64,000 nt of DNA, from the NCBI GenBank assembly GCA_965199595.1, contig OZ241182.1, positions 3,954,608 through 4,018,607 on the forward strand, given 5' to 3'. The translations under genes and the position numbers were made by a program. The notes under the pieces are model-generated. The model saw only the letters and a list, made by a program, of their open reading frames with translations. It was not told the DNA's origin and ran no database searches. Source of the stretch: JBBROS01 sp965199595. GTDB lineage: Bacteria > Pseudomonadota > Alphaproteobacteria > Acetobacterales > Acetobacteraceae. Of the stretch, positions 16,577-25,236 are shown in pieces; within the stretch, counting starts at the first letter, position 1, and every line of letters starts with the position of its first letter.

Positions 16577-17674
16577 ATGTCCCTCGAATTCATCGGCATG
16601 ATCCAGCCGCGCGAGCAGTCCGAGATCCACCCCGCCCGCGGTCCCGCCATCGACCCCGGCTATCTCGTCGCCTCCGCCCAGGCGCACGAGGCCCATGCCG
16701 CGGCCGGCGGCGGCTTCGACCGCGTGCTGATCGGCTGGCACAGCAACGGCCCGGACGGCCTGCAGCTCGCCGCCCACGCCGCCGCGCACACCAGCAGCGT
16801 CGGCTTCCTGGTGGCGCACCGCCCGGGCTTCCAGGCCCCCAGCACCGCCGCCCGCGCCTTCAACACGCTGGACCAGCTGAGCAACGGCCGCGCCGCCATC
16901 CACGTCATCTCCGGCGGGGACGACCAGGACCAGGCCCGCGACGGCGACTGGCTGGACAAGGATGCCCGCTACGCCCGCACCGATGAGTACATGGACATCC
17001 TCAAGCGCATCTGGACCGCGGACGCCCCGGTCGATCACCAGGGCGAATACTACCGCATCAAGGGCGCCCTCCCGGCCGTGCGCTCCGTGCAGCGGCCACG
17101 CATCCCCGTCTATTTCGGCGGCGCCTCCGAGGCCGCCATCCGCGTCGCCGGCCGCCATGCCGACACCTATGCGCTGTGGGGCGAGACCCGGGCGCAGGTG
17201 GCGGAGATCACCGGCCGGGTGCGCGCCGAAGCCGCCACGCATGGGCGCCGGGTCGGGTTCAGCCTGTCGTTCCGCCCGATCCTGGGCGCCACGGAGGCCG
17301 ATGCCTGGGTGCGCGCCGAGCGCATCCTGGGCGAGGTGCAGCGGGTGCGCGGCGAAGCGGCCCTCGGCCCGGCCGGCAGCGCCCCCGCCAACGCCGGGTC
17401 CCAGCGCCTGCTGGACGCCGCCGCCCTGGGCGACCGCCCGGAAGGCCGGCTGTACACCGCCATCGCCCGCGCCACCGGGGCCCGCGGCAACACCACCGCC
17501 CTGGTCGGCACCCCGCACCAGGTCGCCGAAGCCTTCCTCGACTACCACGACCTCGGCGTGGACACCTTCCTGATCCGCGGCTTCGACCCGCTGGAGGACG
17601 CGCTGGAATACGGCCGCTCCCTGCTCCCCCTCACCCGCCGGCTCCACGCCGAGCGCCAGGCGCGGGCCGCCTGA
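16577..17674 (+). CDS. ssuD: LLM-class FMN-dependent monooxygenase (alkanesulfonate monooxygenase SsuD-like)
   Basis: A 365-residue luciferase-like TIM-barrel protein. SsuD uses FMNH2 and O2 to release sulfite and an aldehyde from alkanesulfonates. Family landmarks: SLEFIGMIQPREQSEIHP at the N-terminus, FLVAHRPGFQAPSTAAR, HVISGGDDQDQARDGD, DARYARTDEYMDIL, and VYFGGASEAAIRVAGRHADTYALWGE. The ATG at 16577 has GAGGAG ten bases upstream and matches family starts; an earlier ATG at 16481 overlaps the ssuB stop and would add 32 unusual residues. No FMN reductase (SsuE) gene is adjacent, so reduced flavin must come from elsewhere. Confidence 0.82.
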   Translation: MSLEFIGMIQPREQSEIHPARGPAIDPGYLVASAQAHEAHAAAGGGFDRVLIGWHSNGPDGLQLAAHAAAHTSSVGFLVAHRPGFQAPSTAARAFNTLDQLSNGRAAIHVISGGDDQDQARDGDWLDKDARYARTDEYMDILKRIWTADAPVDHQGEYYRIKGALPAVRSVQRPRIPVYFGGASEAAIRVAGRHADTYALWGETRAQVAEITGRVRAEAATHGRRVGFSLSFRPILGATEADAWVRAERILGEVQRVRGEAALGPAGSAPANAGSQRLLDAAALGDRPEGRLYTAIARATGARGNTTALVGTPHQVAEAFLDYHDLGVDTFLIRGFDPLEDALEYGRSLLPLTRRLHAERQARAA

Positions 17675-17708
17675 GCGGACACCAGGCACGCGCCGCCTGA
17701 GCGGACAC
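17666..17708. repeat. 17-base direct repeat over the end of the ssuD-like gene
   Basis: GCCGCCTGAGCGGACAC occurs at 17666-17682 and again at 17692-17708, one copy containing the ssuD stop. Looks like a short tandem duplication of the gene end with a 26-base period. Confidence 0.6.
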
Positions 17709-17770
17709 ACCTGGGCAGTGGACGGCGCCTGGCACGGCAGGCACGCTCGCTCCAACTCCTGGAGCCCGCC

Positions 17771-18313
17771 ATGCCCGAACCCGTCATCCGCCCACTCCCC
17801 GCCGAGCACGCCGCGACCCGGCTGGACGAGCTGGCGGCCCTCCTGGCGGATGCGGTGGCGCACGGCGCCTCCGTCAACTTCATGGCCGGGGTGTCAGCGG
17901 CGGACACCCTCGCCTTCTGGCGCAACCAGCTTCCCGGCCTTGCCGCCAAGGATCGCGGCCTGCTGGCGGCGGAACAGGCGGACCGGCTGCTCGGCACCGT
18001 GCTGGTGTTCTTCGCCACCCAGCCCAACGGGTTGCACCGTGCCGAGATCGGCAAGATGCTGGTGCACTCCAGCGCCCGCCGCCTGGGCCTCGGCCGCCGC
18101 CTGCTGGGTGCCGCGGAGCAGACCGCCCGGGCCGCCGGCCGCACCCTGCTGCAACTGGACACCGAGACCGGCAGCGCCGGGGACCTGCTCTATCGCAGCT
18201 GCGGCTGGACCCCGCTGGCCACCGTGCCGAACCATGCCTATCGCCCGAACGGGGAGCTTGCGGACACCACGCTGTTCCTCAAGGTGCTGGGGCCGCATCG
18301 CCCGCCGGGCTGA
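17771..18313 (+). CDS. GNAT family N-acetyltransferase
   Basis: A 180-residue acetyl-CoA-dependent acetyltransferase. The acetyl-CoA-binding loop is R-R-x-G-x-G-R/A in RRLGLGRRLLGAAEQTARA (about residues 97-115), preceded by beta strand IGKMLVHSSA and followed by LLQLDTETGSAGDLLYRSCGW, the usual GNAT C-terminal strand and splay. Substrate unknown. It may be co-transcribed with the preceding sulfonate genes; the gap is 96 bases and contains a short direct repeat. Confidence 0.85.
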   Translation: MPEPVIRPLPAEHAATRLDELAALLADAVAHGASVNFMAGVSAADTLAFWRNQLPGLAAKDRGLLAAEQADRLLGTVLVFFATQPNGLHRAEIGKMLVHSSARRLGLGRRLLGAAEQTARAAGRTLLQLDTETGSAGDLLYRSCGWTPLATVPNHAYRPNGELADTTLFLKVLGPHRPPG

Positions 18314-18416
18314 GCGCCTCCACCTTCGTGCGCCGCGAAGGCCGGCTGCGGCAATCACGCATTTCGTTGCGGCGGGCACCCCGCCATTCTGCGCCCGACG
18401 CTTGGAAGGCCTCCTG

Positions 18417-19718
18417 ATGGACGGATCGCTGCTGCTGCCCACGGTGCTCTGCATCGCCACCATCGGCCTGTGGGCCGCCGCACTGCTGCCGGAATACCTC
18501 ACGGCGCTGCTGTTCTTCGCTGCCGCCATGATCCTGCGGCTGGCCCCGCCGGAGGTCGTGTTCGCCGGGCTGTATTCCGCGGCCTTCTGGCTGATCCTCA
18601 GCGGCTTCGTGCTGGGCGCCGCCATCCGCAAGGTCGGGCTCGCCGAGCGGGTCGCGCGCCTGCTCGCGGCGCCCCTCACCAGGTCCTGGCCGCGCATGGT
18701 GGGCGGCATCGTGCTGCTGACCTATGCGCTGGCCTTCGTCATGCCCTCCAACATGGGGCGCATCGCGCTGCTGATGCCCATCGTGCTGGCCCTGGCGGAC
18801 CGCGCGGGCCTCGCCGAGGGATCCCGCGGCCGCACCGGCCTGGCGCTGGCGGTGGGGTTCGGCACCTTCCAGCTCTCGGCCAGCATCCTGCCGGCCAACG
18901 TGCCGAACCTGGTCATGGCCGGTGCGGCGGACAGCACCTACGGCGTGCACCTCGCCTACCTGCCCTATCTCCTGCTGCATGCGCCCGTCCTCGGCGTGCT
19001 GAAGGGCATCCTGCTCAGCCTCTGCATCATCCGCCTGTTCCCCGCCCGGCTGCGGCCCGGGGCACAGCCGCCACGATCGGCGCCGCAGCCCTGGACGGCC
19101 GCCGAACGCCGCCTGACCGTGCTGCTGGGCCTGACGCTGCTGCTGTGGACGACCGACTCGCTGCATGGCGTGTCGCCGGCCTGGGTCGGCCTGGCCGCCG
19201 CCTGCCTCTGCCTGCTGCCCCGCATCGGCGTCCTTGGTTCCGATGAGTTCGCCGCTGCCGTCAACGTCCGCACCTGCCTCTATATCGCTGGGATCCTCGG
19301 CTTGGCGGCCGTGGTGGCGCGGTCCGGCCTGGGCGCCGTGCTCGGCCGGGCCATCCTCGCGCTGCTCCCGCTCGACCCGGCACAGCCCGCCCTCGGCTTC
19401 GCCTCCCTCATCGGCCTCACCGTGGCGCTCAACTTCGGCGTCACGGCCAATGGCGTGCCCGCCCTCTACACCCCGCTGGCCGGCACGCTGGCCCAGGCCA
19501 CCGGCCTGCCGCTGCTCACCGTGCTGATGATCCAGGTGATCGGATACGCCACGCCGCTGCTGCCGTACCAGGCCTCGCCGATCGTGGTGGCCATGGGCAT
19601 GGGCCGCGTCCCGGTGCGCGACGGGCTGCGCCTGTGCCTGGTGCTGGCGGCGCTCACGCTGCTGGGCCTGGCGCCGCTCGACTACCTGTGGTTCCGCTGG
19701 CTGGGCTGGCTCGGCTAA
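18417..19718 (+). CDS. SLC13/DASS-like anion permease
   Basis: A 433-residue membrane protein with about 11-12 helices, two inverted halves, and the motifs PSNMGRIALLMPIVLAL and ASILPANVPNLVMAG in place of the SNT/TNTATA-type substrate loops of DASS (divalent anion:Na+) transporters. The second half has NFGVTANGVPALYTPLAG and LLPYQASPIVVAMG. Probable substrates are dicarboxylates, sulfate or another anion; proximity to sulfonate genes makes a sulfur anion possible but unproven. The start is the ATG directly before the first helix; the open frame upstream overlaps the GNAT gene. Confidence 0.78.
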   Translation: MDGSLLLPTVLCIATIGLWAAALLPEYLTALLFFAAAMILRLAPPEVVFAGLYSAAFWLILSGFVLGAAIRKVGLAERVARLLAAPLTRSWPRMVGGIVLLTYALAFVMPSNMGRIALLMPIVLALADRAGLAEGSRGRTGLALAVGFGTFQLSASILPANVPNLVMAGAADSTYGVHLAYLPYLLLHAPVLGVLKGILLSLCIIRLFPARLRPGAQPPRSAPQPWTAAERRLTVLLGLTLLLWTTDSLHGVSPAWVGLAAACLCLLPRIGVLGSDEFAAAVNVRTCLYIAGILGLAAVVARSGLGAVLGRAILALLPLDPAQPALGFASLIGLTVALNFGVTANGVPALYTPLAGTLAQATGLPLLTVLMIQVIGYATPLLPYQASPIVVAMGMGRVPVRDGLRLCLVLAALTLLGLAPLDYLWFRWLGWLG

Positions 19719-19975
19719 CCCTCGAGCGTCATCTGCACCAGGCGGCGCAGCACCGGGGCGAAGCGGCGGTCGGTCCGCACCCGCTCGAACAGGTGGTCAG
19801 TCATCGCCCCCCGCGCCGCGCGGTTCAGCCGCTCGGCCAGGATGGTCAGCCGCGCCCGCTGGTCCACCAGCGGCCGGGTGGTCTGATCGTGCAACAGCCG
19901 CTCCCGCGCCGCCGCGGCGCTGTGCACCGGTCCAGGGGATTTCATCCCCCGGGTTTTACGGCCGTCCGGCACCAT
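19715..19975 (-). CDS. Small hypothetical protein, basic and helical
   Basis: About 86 residues, rich in Arg and Ala with likely amphipathic helices (RARLTILAERLNRAARGAMTDHLFERVR) and no signal peptide or membrane segment. Its stop overlaps the end of the permease gene by four bases on the opposite strand. Start choices are an ATG at 19975 (AGGGG about ten bases upstream), a TTG at 19981 or an ATG at 19945. It faces away from hflX. No family recognised. Confidence 0.5.
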   Translation of the reverse strand: MVPDGRKTRGMKSPGPVHSAAAARERLLHDQTTRPLVDQRARLTILAERLNRAARGAMTDHLFERVRTDRRFAPVLRRLVQMTLEG

Positions 19976-20013
19976 TTCCAAGCTTACCCCTGATCCGTGC
20001 TACTTCACGCCGC

Positions 20014-21366
20014 ATGGAGACCAAAGCCCCCACCCCCCAGGCCGTCCTCGTCGGCATCCAGTTGCCCGAGGTCGATGACGTCGCGCACGAGGCGAGCCTC
20101 GAGGAACTCGGCCGCCTGGTCAAAACCCTGGGCTACGAGGTGGTCGGCACCGTCTCGCAGCGGCGGGACGGCACCGGCGCCGGGTCGTTGCTCGGCAGCG
20201 GCAAGCTGGCGGAGCTGGCGGCGCTGACCGGCGGCACCGGCCTGGTCACCACCATGGCCCCGCCGCCGAAGTCCAAGGCCCGCGAGCGCTTCGAGACCGC
20301 CGCGCCCGAACCCACCAGGCCGGAGGCGGAGGAGGGCGCGGCCCCCAGGCCGGGCTTCGTCATCGTCGACCACGAGCTTTCCCCCAGCCAGATCCGCAAC
20401 CTGGAGCGCGCCACCGGCGCCCAGGTGCTGGACCGCACCGGCGTCATCGTCGAGATCTTCCACCGGCACGCCAACACCCGCGAAGCCAGGCTGCAGGTCG
20501 AGATGGCCCGGCTGAAATACGTCGCGCCCCGCATGCGCGAATCCGCCAGCGGCGGCGGCCGCCAGCAGGGCCCCGGCGCCGGCGAGAGCACGCTGGACCT
20601 CGACCGCCGCAAGATCCGCGACCGCCTCTCCGAACTCAAGGAGCAGCTGGAGGCCGTGCAGCGCGACAGCGACAACCGCCGGGCCGGCCGCAGCGAGCAG
20701 CTGCGCGTGGCCCTGGTCGGCTATACCAACGCCGGCAAGTCCTCGCTGATGCGCGCACTCACCGGCAGCCAGGTGCTGGTGGAGGACAAGCTGTTCGCGA
20801 CGCTCGACACCACCGTCCGCACCCTGCAGCCCGAGACCCGGCCGCGCATCCTGGTCTCGGACACCGTCGGCTTCATCAAGCAGCTGCCGCACGACCTGGT
20901 CGCCTCCTTCCGCTCCACCCTGGCGGAGGCGTTGGAGGCCTCGCTGCTGCTGTTCGTGGTGGATGCGTCGGACCCCACCTACGAGGCCCAGCTGGAGGTG
21001 AGCCGCAGCGTGCTGCGCGAGATCGGGGCGGACAGCGTGCCGTCCCGCCTGGTGCTGAACAAGCTGGACCGCGTGGACGCCGAGGCCCGCGCCGCCCTGG
21101 CCGCCAGGCACCCCGAGGCCATCCTGCTCTCGGCCCATGCGCCCGGGGACGTGAGCGCGCTGCGCGACACGCTGATCGCGTTCTTCGAGGCCGCCATGGT
21201 GGATGACACGCTGGTGCTGCCCTATGCCGGCCAGGGCCTGCTCGGCGACATCTACGAGAGCGCGCGGGTGCTGTCGGAGGAGTACGACGAAACCGGCCGG
21301 GTGCTGAAGGTCCGTGGCCTGCCTGGCGCCATCGCCCGCCTGAAACGCAGCCTGGCCGGCCGCTGA
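20014..21366 (+). CDS. hflX: Ribosome-associated GTPase HflX
   Basis: A 450-residue GTPase that binds the 50S subunit and splits stalled or hibernating ribosomes. The N-terminal HflX domain (about 10-195) contains GSGKLAELAAL and the glycine-rich RRQGPGAGESTLDLDRRKIRDR linker. The G domain begins at about 230: G1 GYTNAGKSS, G2 in LFATLDTTVR, G3 DTVGFIKQLP, G4 NKLDRVD, G5 LLSAHAPGD. All are intact. A C-terminal domain follows from about 385. In proteobacteria hflX commonly follows hfq; here it is alone and convergent with a small membrane-protein gene. Confidence 0.95.
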   Translation: METKAPTPQAVLVGIQLPEVDDVAHEASLEELGRLVKTLGYEVVGTVSQRRDGTGAGSLLGSGKLAELAALTGGTGLVTTMAPPPKSKARERFETAAPEPTRPEAEEGAAPRPGFVIVDHELSPSQIRNLERATGAQVLDRTGVIVEIFHRHANTREARLQVEMARLKYVAPRMRESASGGGRQQGPGAGESTLDLDRRKIRDRLSELKEQLEAVQRDSDNRRAGRSEQLRVALVGYTNAGKSSLMRALTGSQVLVEDKLFATLDTTVRTLQPETRPRILVSDTVGFIKQLPHDLVASFRSTLAEALEASLLLFVVDASDPTYEAQLEVSRSVLREIGADSVPSRLVLNKLDRVDAEARAALAARHPEAILLSAHAPGDVSALRDTLIAFFEAAMVDDTLVLPYAGQGLLGDIYESARVLSEEYDETGRVLKVRGLPGAIARLKRSLAGR

Positions 21367-21372
21367 GCCGGA

Positions 21373-21651
21373 TCAGGCGCCGGGCAGCACCCCGTACATC
21401 TTCGCCAGCACCACCGCCGCGGCCACCACCGCCAGCAGCCGCCACCACCCCACCAGGGTGCGGACCACCATCGCCAGGATCAGCAGCCAGCCGCAGGTGA
21501 GCAGCGGCCCCTGCCAGCCCGCCGGCACCCCCGCCGCGTCCATCTGCACCCGCAGGCTCAGGCCCAGCTGCTGCAGCCCCTGCTCGATGGGTTGCAGCAG
21601 GTGCGACAGCCAGGCGGCGAACCGCTGCAGCGTGGTCTCGAACCCGTCCAT
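21373..21651 (-). CDS. Small membrane protein of unknown function
   Basis: A 92-residue protein with an amphipathic N-terminal half (about 1-45, rich in Gln and Leu) and two hydrophobic helices (about 50-68 and 70-88) at the C-terminus. No known domain. It ends six bases from the hflX stop on the opposite strand and diverges from gshB. Confidence 0.5.
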   Translation of the reverse strand: MDGFETTLQRFAAWLSHLLQPIEQGLQQLGLSLRVQMDAAGVPAGWQGPLLTCGWLLILAMVVRTLVGWWRLLAVVAAAVVLAKMYGVLPGA

Positions 21652-21789
21652 CGCGGCCCCCTCCGTTCTCGTTGCACAATGGCACGATCCGGGCCGCCTG
21701 TGTGGCCGGATAGACCGGGCGCCGCCGTTGTTCTACCACTCCGCCCGCTCCATAGAACGCAGCCCAACAGATTGCGAACCGAGGCCCCG

Positions 21790-22797
21790 ATGACCCACCC
21801 CCTGAAGGTCGCCGTCCAGATGGACCCGATCGAGACCGTGAACATCGAGGGCGACAGCACCTTCGCGCTGATGCTGGAAGCGCAGAAGCGCGGCCATTCC
21901 CTGTGGCACTACGAGGTGCGCCACATGTCGCTGCACGAGGGCAGGGAAAACCCGGATGGCGCCCGCACCGAACGCCTGATGGCCACCGCCCAGCCCGTTA
22001 CGGTGCAGCGCCGCGCCGGTGACCACTACAGGTTCGGCCCGGTCGAGACGCTCGACCTCGGCACCATGGACGTGGTGCTGATGCGGCAGGACCCGCCGTT
22101 CGACATGGCCTACATCACCGCCAGCCACATGCTGGAGCACATCCACCCGAGAACCCTGGTGGTGAACGACCCCAAGCACGTGCGTGACGCGCCGGAGAAG
22201 CTGCTGGTCACCCACTTCCCCGACCTGATGCCCCCCACCCTCATCACCTGGGACCCGGCCGCCATCCGCGACTTCCGTGCCAAGTACAAGGACATCATCG
22301 TGAAGCCGCTGTTCGGCAATGGCGGCGCCGGCGTGTTCCGCATCAAGCCCGGCGACGAGAACCTCGCCTCCCTGCTCGAGATGCACTTCGCCCGCTCCCG
22401 CGAGCCGCTGATGATCCAGCGCTACGAAGCCGCCGTGCGCCGCGGCGACAAGCGCGTCATCCTCATCGACGGCGAGCCGCTGGGCGCCATCAACCGCGTG
22501 CCGGCCGAGGGCGAGGCGCGCAGCAACATGCACGTCGGCGGCCGCCCCGAGAAGGTGGCGCTGACCGCCCGCGACCGCGAGATCTGCGCCCGCATCGGCC
22601 CGCATCTGCGCGACCACGGCCTGATCTTCGTCGGCATCGACGTGATCGGCGACTACCTGACCGAGATCAACGTCACCTCCCCCACCGGCCTGCAGGAACT
22701 GGCCCGGTTCGACGGCACGGACCTGACGCTGCCGATCTGGGACAGCATCGAGCGCCGGGTCGCGGCACAGCGATTGACCGGCGGCCCTGGGGAATGA
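21790..22797 (+). CDS. gshB: Glutathione synthetase (ATP-grasp)
   Basis: A 335-residue enzyme joining gamma-glutamylcysteine and glycine with ATP. The N-terminal domain begins LKVAVQMDPIETVNIEGDSTFALMLEA, typical of GshB. The D-P-P-F-D-x-x-Y motif is DPPFDMAYITASHMLE, the ATP-grasp glycine-rich loop is PLFGNGGAGVFR, and the metal/ATP-binding C-terminal part includes FVGIDVIGDYLTEINVTSPTG. Length equals the family norm. The start at 21790 is where homology begins; the frame upstream is antisense to the preceding gene. No gshA is in the window. Confidence 0.95.
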   Translation: MTHPLKVAVQMDPIETVNIEGDSTFALMLEAQKRGHSLWHYEVRHMSLHEGRENPDGARTERLMATAQPVTVQRRAGDHYRFGPVETLDLGTMDVVLMRQDPPFDMAYITASHMLEHIHPRTLVVNDPKHVRDAPEKLLVTHFPDLMPPTLITWDPAAIRDFRAKYKDIIVKPLFGNGGAGVFRIKPGDENLASLLEMHFARSREPLMIQRYEAAVRRGDKRVILIDGEPLGAINRVPAEGEARSNMHVGGRPEKVALTARDREICARIGPHLRDHGLIFVGIDVIGDYLTEINVTSPTGLQELARFDGTDLTLPIWDSIERRVAAQRLTGGPGE

Positions 22798-22877
22798 CCG
22801 ATGGCGGACCGGGACCCGCCCTGCTTCCGGGAAGGGTCGGATACTGGTCCATCCCGAAGGCCGTAGCGGGGTGACGC

Positions 22878-23294
22878 TCAGGCTCCGAAGGTGATCGGCT
22901 GCGCGCCTTCCAGCAGCGTCAGCCGCCCCAGCGCGTGCAGGTTCTCCAGCCCCTCGGTGATGGTCAGGAAGTGGTTGCCCGCGAGCTGCCCGGCCTTGGA
23001 GGCGAACCGGCACGGCCCATAGGCGACCAGGATCTCCGTCTCCGAGAACCCGCCGGGATAGAGGATCACCTGGCCCGGCGCCGGAAAGCTCGTCGGGTCC
23101 TCGAACCCCACCCCGAACTCCCGCCCGCCCAGCGGGATCCAGCACGCCTCGCCGCTCCAGCGCACATGGATGATCTTCTCGGCATAGGGCAGCAGACCGC
23201 GGAACATCGCGCAGGTCCTGGGCGACTGCGAATCCTCCCACCGCGCCCGGAACGCATAAGGCCCGGCCTTGATCTCGATATCCGACACGCGCAA
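22878..23294 (-). CDS. DUF3830 family (cyclophilin-like) protein
   Basis: A 138-residue protein matching DUF3830 by features such as ARWEDSQSPRTCAMFRGLLPY, HVRWSGEACWIPLG and PAPGQVILYPGGFSETEILVAYG. The family has a cyclophilin-like beta barrel and often sits near amino-acid or peptide metabolism genes; no activity is established. It is 18 bases downstream of an XRE regulator on the same strand, so the two probably form an operon. Confidence 0.75.
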   Translation of the reverse strand: MRVSDIEIKAGPYAFRARWEDSQSPRTCAMFRGLLPYAEKIIHVRWSGEACWIPLGGREFGVGFEDPTSFPAPGQVILYPGGFSETEILVAYGPCRFASKAGQLAGNHFLTITEGLENLHALGRLTLLEGAQPITFGA

Positions 23295-23312
23295 CTCCCC
23301 CGATCGACGCGG

Positions 23313-23753
23313 CTAGTGTGGCTGGGGGGCCCGCCGCCGTCCAGCCGCGTCCTGCCGCGGCCGGCGCTCATCCACCACCGGCTCCGGCGCCATCTTGCGC
23401 ACCACCTGCAGCAGCGCCGCCCGGCTGGAGACATCGAGCCGCCGGTAGGCCAGCAGCAGCGCCTCCTCGTCCCCGGCCAGCAGTCCGAGATCGCCCTGGT
23501 CCTCCAGCAGGTACTCCTCCGGCACCGCCGTATCGGGGTCGAGCCCCACCAGGTACGCCACCGACGTCTCCAGCGCATCGGCCAGCCGCACCAGCCGCCT
23601 GCCCCGCAGCGGCGGGCCCTCGCCGGCCGCCAGCCGCGCCACCAGCGCCACCGGCAGCCCGGCCGCCACCGCCACCGCCCCGGCCGTCAGCTCCAGGCGC
23701 TCCAGCCTGGACTGCACCCGGGCCGCAAACCCCTCGCCATCCTCGTCCGTCAT
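23313..23753 (-). CDS. XRE-type helix-turn-helix protein
   Basis: A 146-residue protein. Residues about 10-75 form a lambda-repressor-like fold (RLERLELTAGAVAVAAGLPVALVARLAAG, then RLVRLADALETSVAYLVGLD). The C-terminal half is helical, ending in a basic RRPRQDAAGRRRAPQPH tail. GGGAGG sits five bases before the ATG at 23753, preferred over an upstream in-frame ATG. It is followed by the DUF3830 gene and diverges from the CoA-transferase operon, either of which it could regulate. Confidence 0.75.
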   Translation of the reverse strand: MTDEDGEGFAARVQSRLERLELTAGAVAVAAGLPVALVARLAAGEGPPLRGRRLVRLADALETSVAYLVGLDPDTAVPEEYLLEDQGDLGLLAGDEEALLLAYRRLDVSSRAALLQVVRKMAPEPVVDERRPRQDAAGRRRAPQPH

Positions 23754-23869
23754 GCCAACCTCCCTACTCTTCCACCCAGCATCAAACTGCGGGACACTCC
23801 CCATAATGCCCCACAACGCCTCAGTGTGAGGCCCGGCCTCTCACTCGCCCGCATCCACGGACCCCACGC

Positions 23870-24583
23870 ATGAACCCCGACGCGCCCGCCTTCACCCGAG
23901 ACCAGACCGTTCCCACCTACGCCGCCGCCGTGGCCGGGATCGAGAGCGGCATGACCATCATGCTCGGCGGCTTCGGCGCCGCCGGCGTGCCGCTCGGGCT
24001 GATCGCCGCCGTGCGGGACCGCGGCGTGGGCAACCTCACGGTGATCAGCAACAACGCCGGGTTCTCGGGGCCGGACCTCACCGTGTGGTTCGAGGCCGGG
24101 ATGGTGGCGAGGATGATCTGCTCCTATCCCCGCACCTCACCCGCCTGCATCGCCCTGTGGCGCGAGGGCAGGCTGGTGATCGAGGTGGTGCCGCAGGGCA
24201 CGCTGGTGGAGCGGATGCGCACCGCGGGCGCCGGGCTGGGCGGCATCTACTCCCCGGTGGGCGTCGGCACGCTGCTGGCCGAGGGCAAGGAGGTGAAGAC
24301 CATCGACGGCCGCGACTATGTGCTCGAACTGCCGCTGCGCGCCGACGTGGCGCTGCTCCGCGCCAACCAGGCCGACCGCTTCGGCAATCTCACCTACCGC
24401 AAGACCGCCCGCAACTTCAGCCCGGCCATGGCCACAGCCGCCACGCTGGTCATCGCCGAATGCGCCGAACTGGTGGAGGTGGGCCAGATCGACCCGGAGC
24501 TGGTGGTGACCCCCGGCATCTTCGTGGACCGCGTGGTTCCGATGGGCAGCCCATCCGGGATCCTGGCCGGAGCTTCGGCATGA
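23870..24583 (+). CDS. 3-oxoacid CoA-transferase, subunit A
   Basis: A 237-residue alpha subunit of a family I CoA-transferase (PcaI/ScoA/AtoD type). The CoA-transferase signature MLGGFGAAGVPLGLI is near residues 31-45, followed by NLTVISNNAG and the C-terminal VVTPGIFVDRVVPM. With subunit B it would move CoA between succinyl-CoA or acetyl-CoA and a 3-oxo acid such as 3-oxoadipate or acetoacetate. Its TGA overlaps the subunit B ATG by four bases. The exact substrate is unresolved; the aromatic catabolism genes elsewhere in the window make 3-oxoadipate attractive. Confidence 0.9.
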   Translation: MNPDAPAFTRDQTVPTYAAAVAGIESGMTIMLGGFGAAGVPLGLIAAVRDRGVGNLTVISNNAGFSGPDLTVWFEAGMVARMICSYPRTSPACIALWREGRLVIEVVPQGTLVERMRTAGAGLGGIYSPVGVGTLLAEGKEVKTIDGRDYVLELPLRADVALLRANQADRFGNLTYRKTARNFSPAMATAATLVIAECAELVEVGQIDPELVVTPGIFVDRVVPMGSPSGILAGASA

Positions 24584-25236
24584 CGCCCCTTACCCGCCTG
24601 CAGATGGCCGAGCGCCTGGCCCGGGACATCCCGCCCGGCGGCTTCGTCAACCTCGGCATCGGCATGCCCTCCCTGGTCGCCCGCTTCATCAAGCCGGAGC
24701 AGGGCGTGATCCTGCACAGCGAGAACGGCCTGCTGCACTTCGGCGGCCCGCCCCCGGCCGACGAGATCGACCTGGACCTGGTCGATGCCGGCAAGAACCC
24801 CGTCACCCTCCAGCAGGGCGGCAGCTTCTTCGACAGCGCGCTCAGCTTCAGCATGATGCGCGGCGGCCACCTGGACCTGGCCGTGCTCGGCGGCTTCGAG
24901 GTCTCGGCCCAGGGCGACCTCGCCAACTGGTGGACCGGCGAGCACGGCGACCCCCAGGGGGTCGGCGGCGCCATGGACCTGGCCAGCGGCGCCAGGCAGA
25001 TCTGGGTGCTGATGGAACACCGCACCAAGGACGGCCGCCCCCGCATCGTCGACCGCTGCGCCTATCCGCTCACCGCCCGCGGCGTGGTCACCCGCGTCTA
25101 TACCGACCTCGCCGTCCTCGCCCTCGAACCCGGCGGCGTGCGCGTGCTCGAACTGGCGCCCGGCGTTGCGATGGCGGCGCTGCAGGCCGTGACGGGCACC
25201 ACGCTGCTGCCCGCGGCCCCGGTGCCGGGTGCCTAG
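24580..25236 (+). CDS. 3-oxoacid CoA-transferase, subunit B
   Basis: A 218-residue beta subunit. The catalytic glutamate is in HSENGLLHFG (about residues 46-55), with the upstream GGFVNLGIGMPSLVARF and downstream LSFSMMRGGHLDLAVLGGFEV motifs. It begins inside the subunit A stop (ATGA), showing translational coupling. A GTG for the next gene lies within its last codons. Confidence 0.92.
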   Translation: MTPLTRLQMAERLARDIPPGGFVNLGIGMPSLVARFIKPEQGVILHSENGLLHFGGPPPADEIDLDLVDAGKNPVTLQQGGSFFDSALSFSMMRGGHLDLAVLGGFEVSAQGDLANWWTGEHGDPQGVGGAMDLASGARQIWVLMEHRTKDGRPRIVDRCAYPLTARGVVTRVYTDLAVLALEPGGVRVLELAPGVAMAALQAVTGTTLLPAAPVPGA

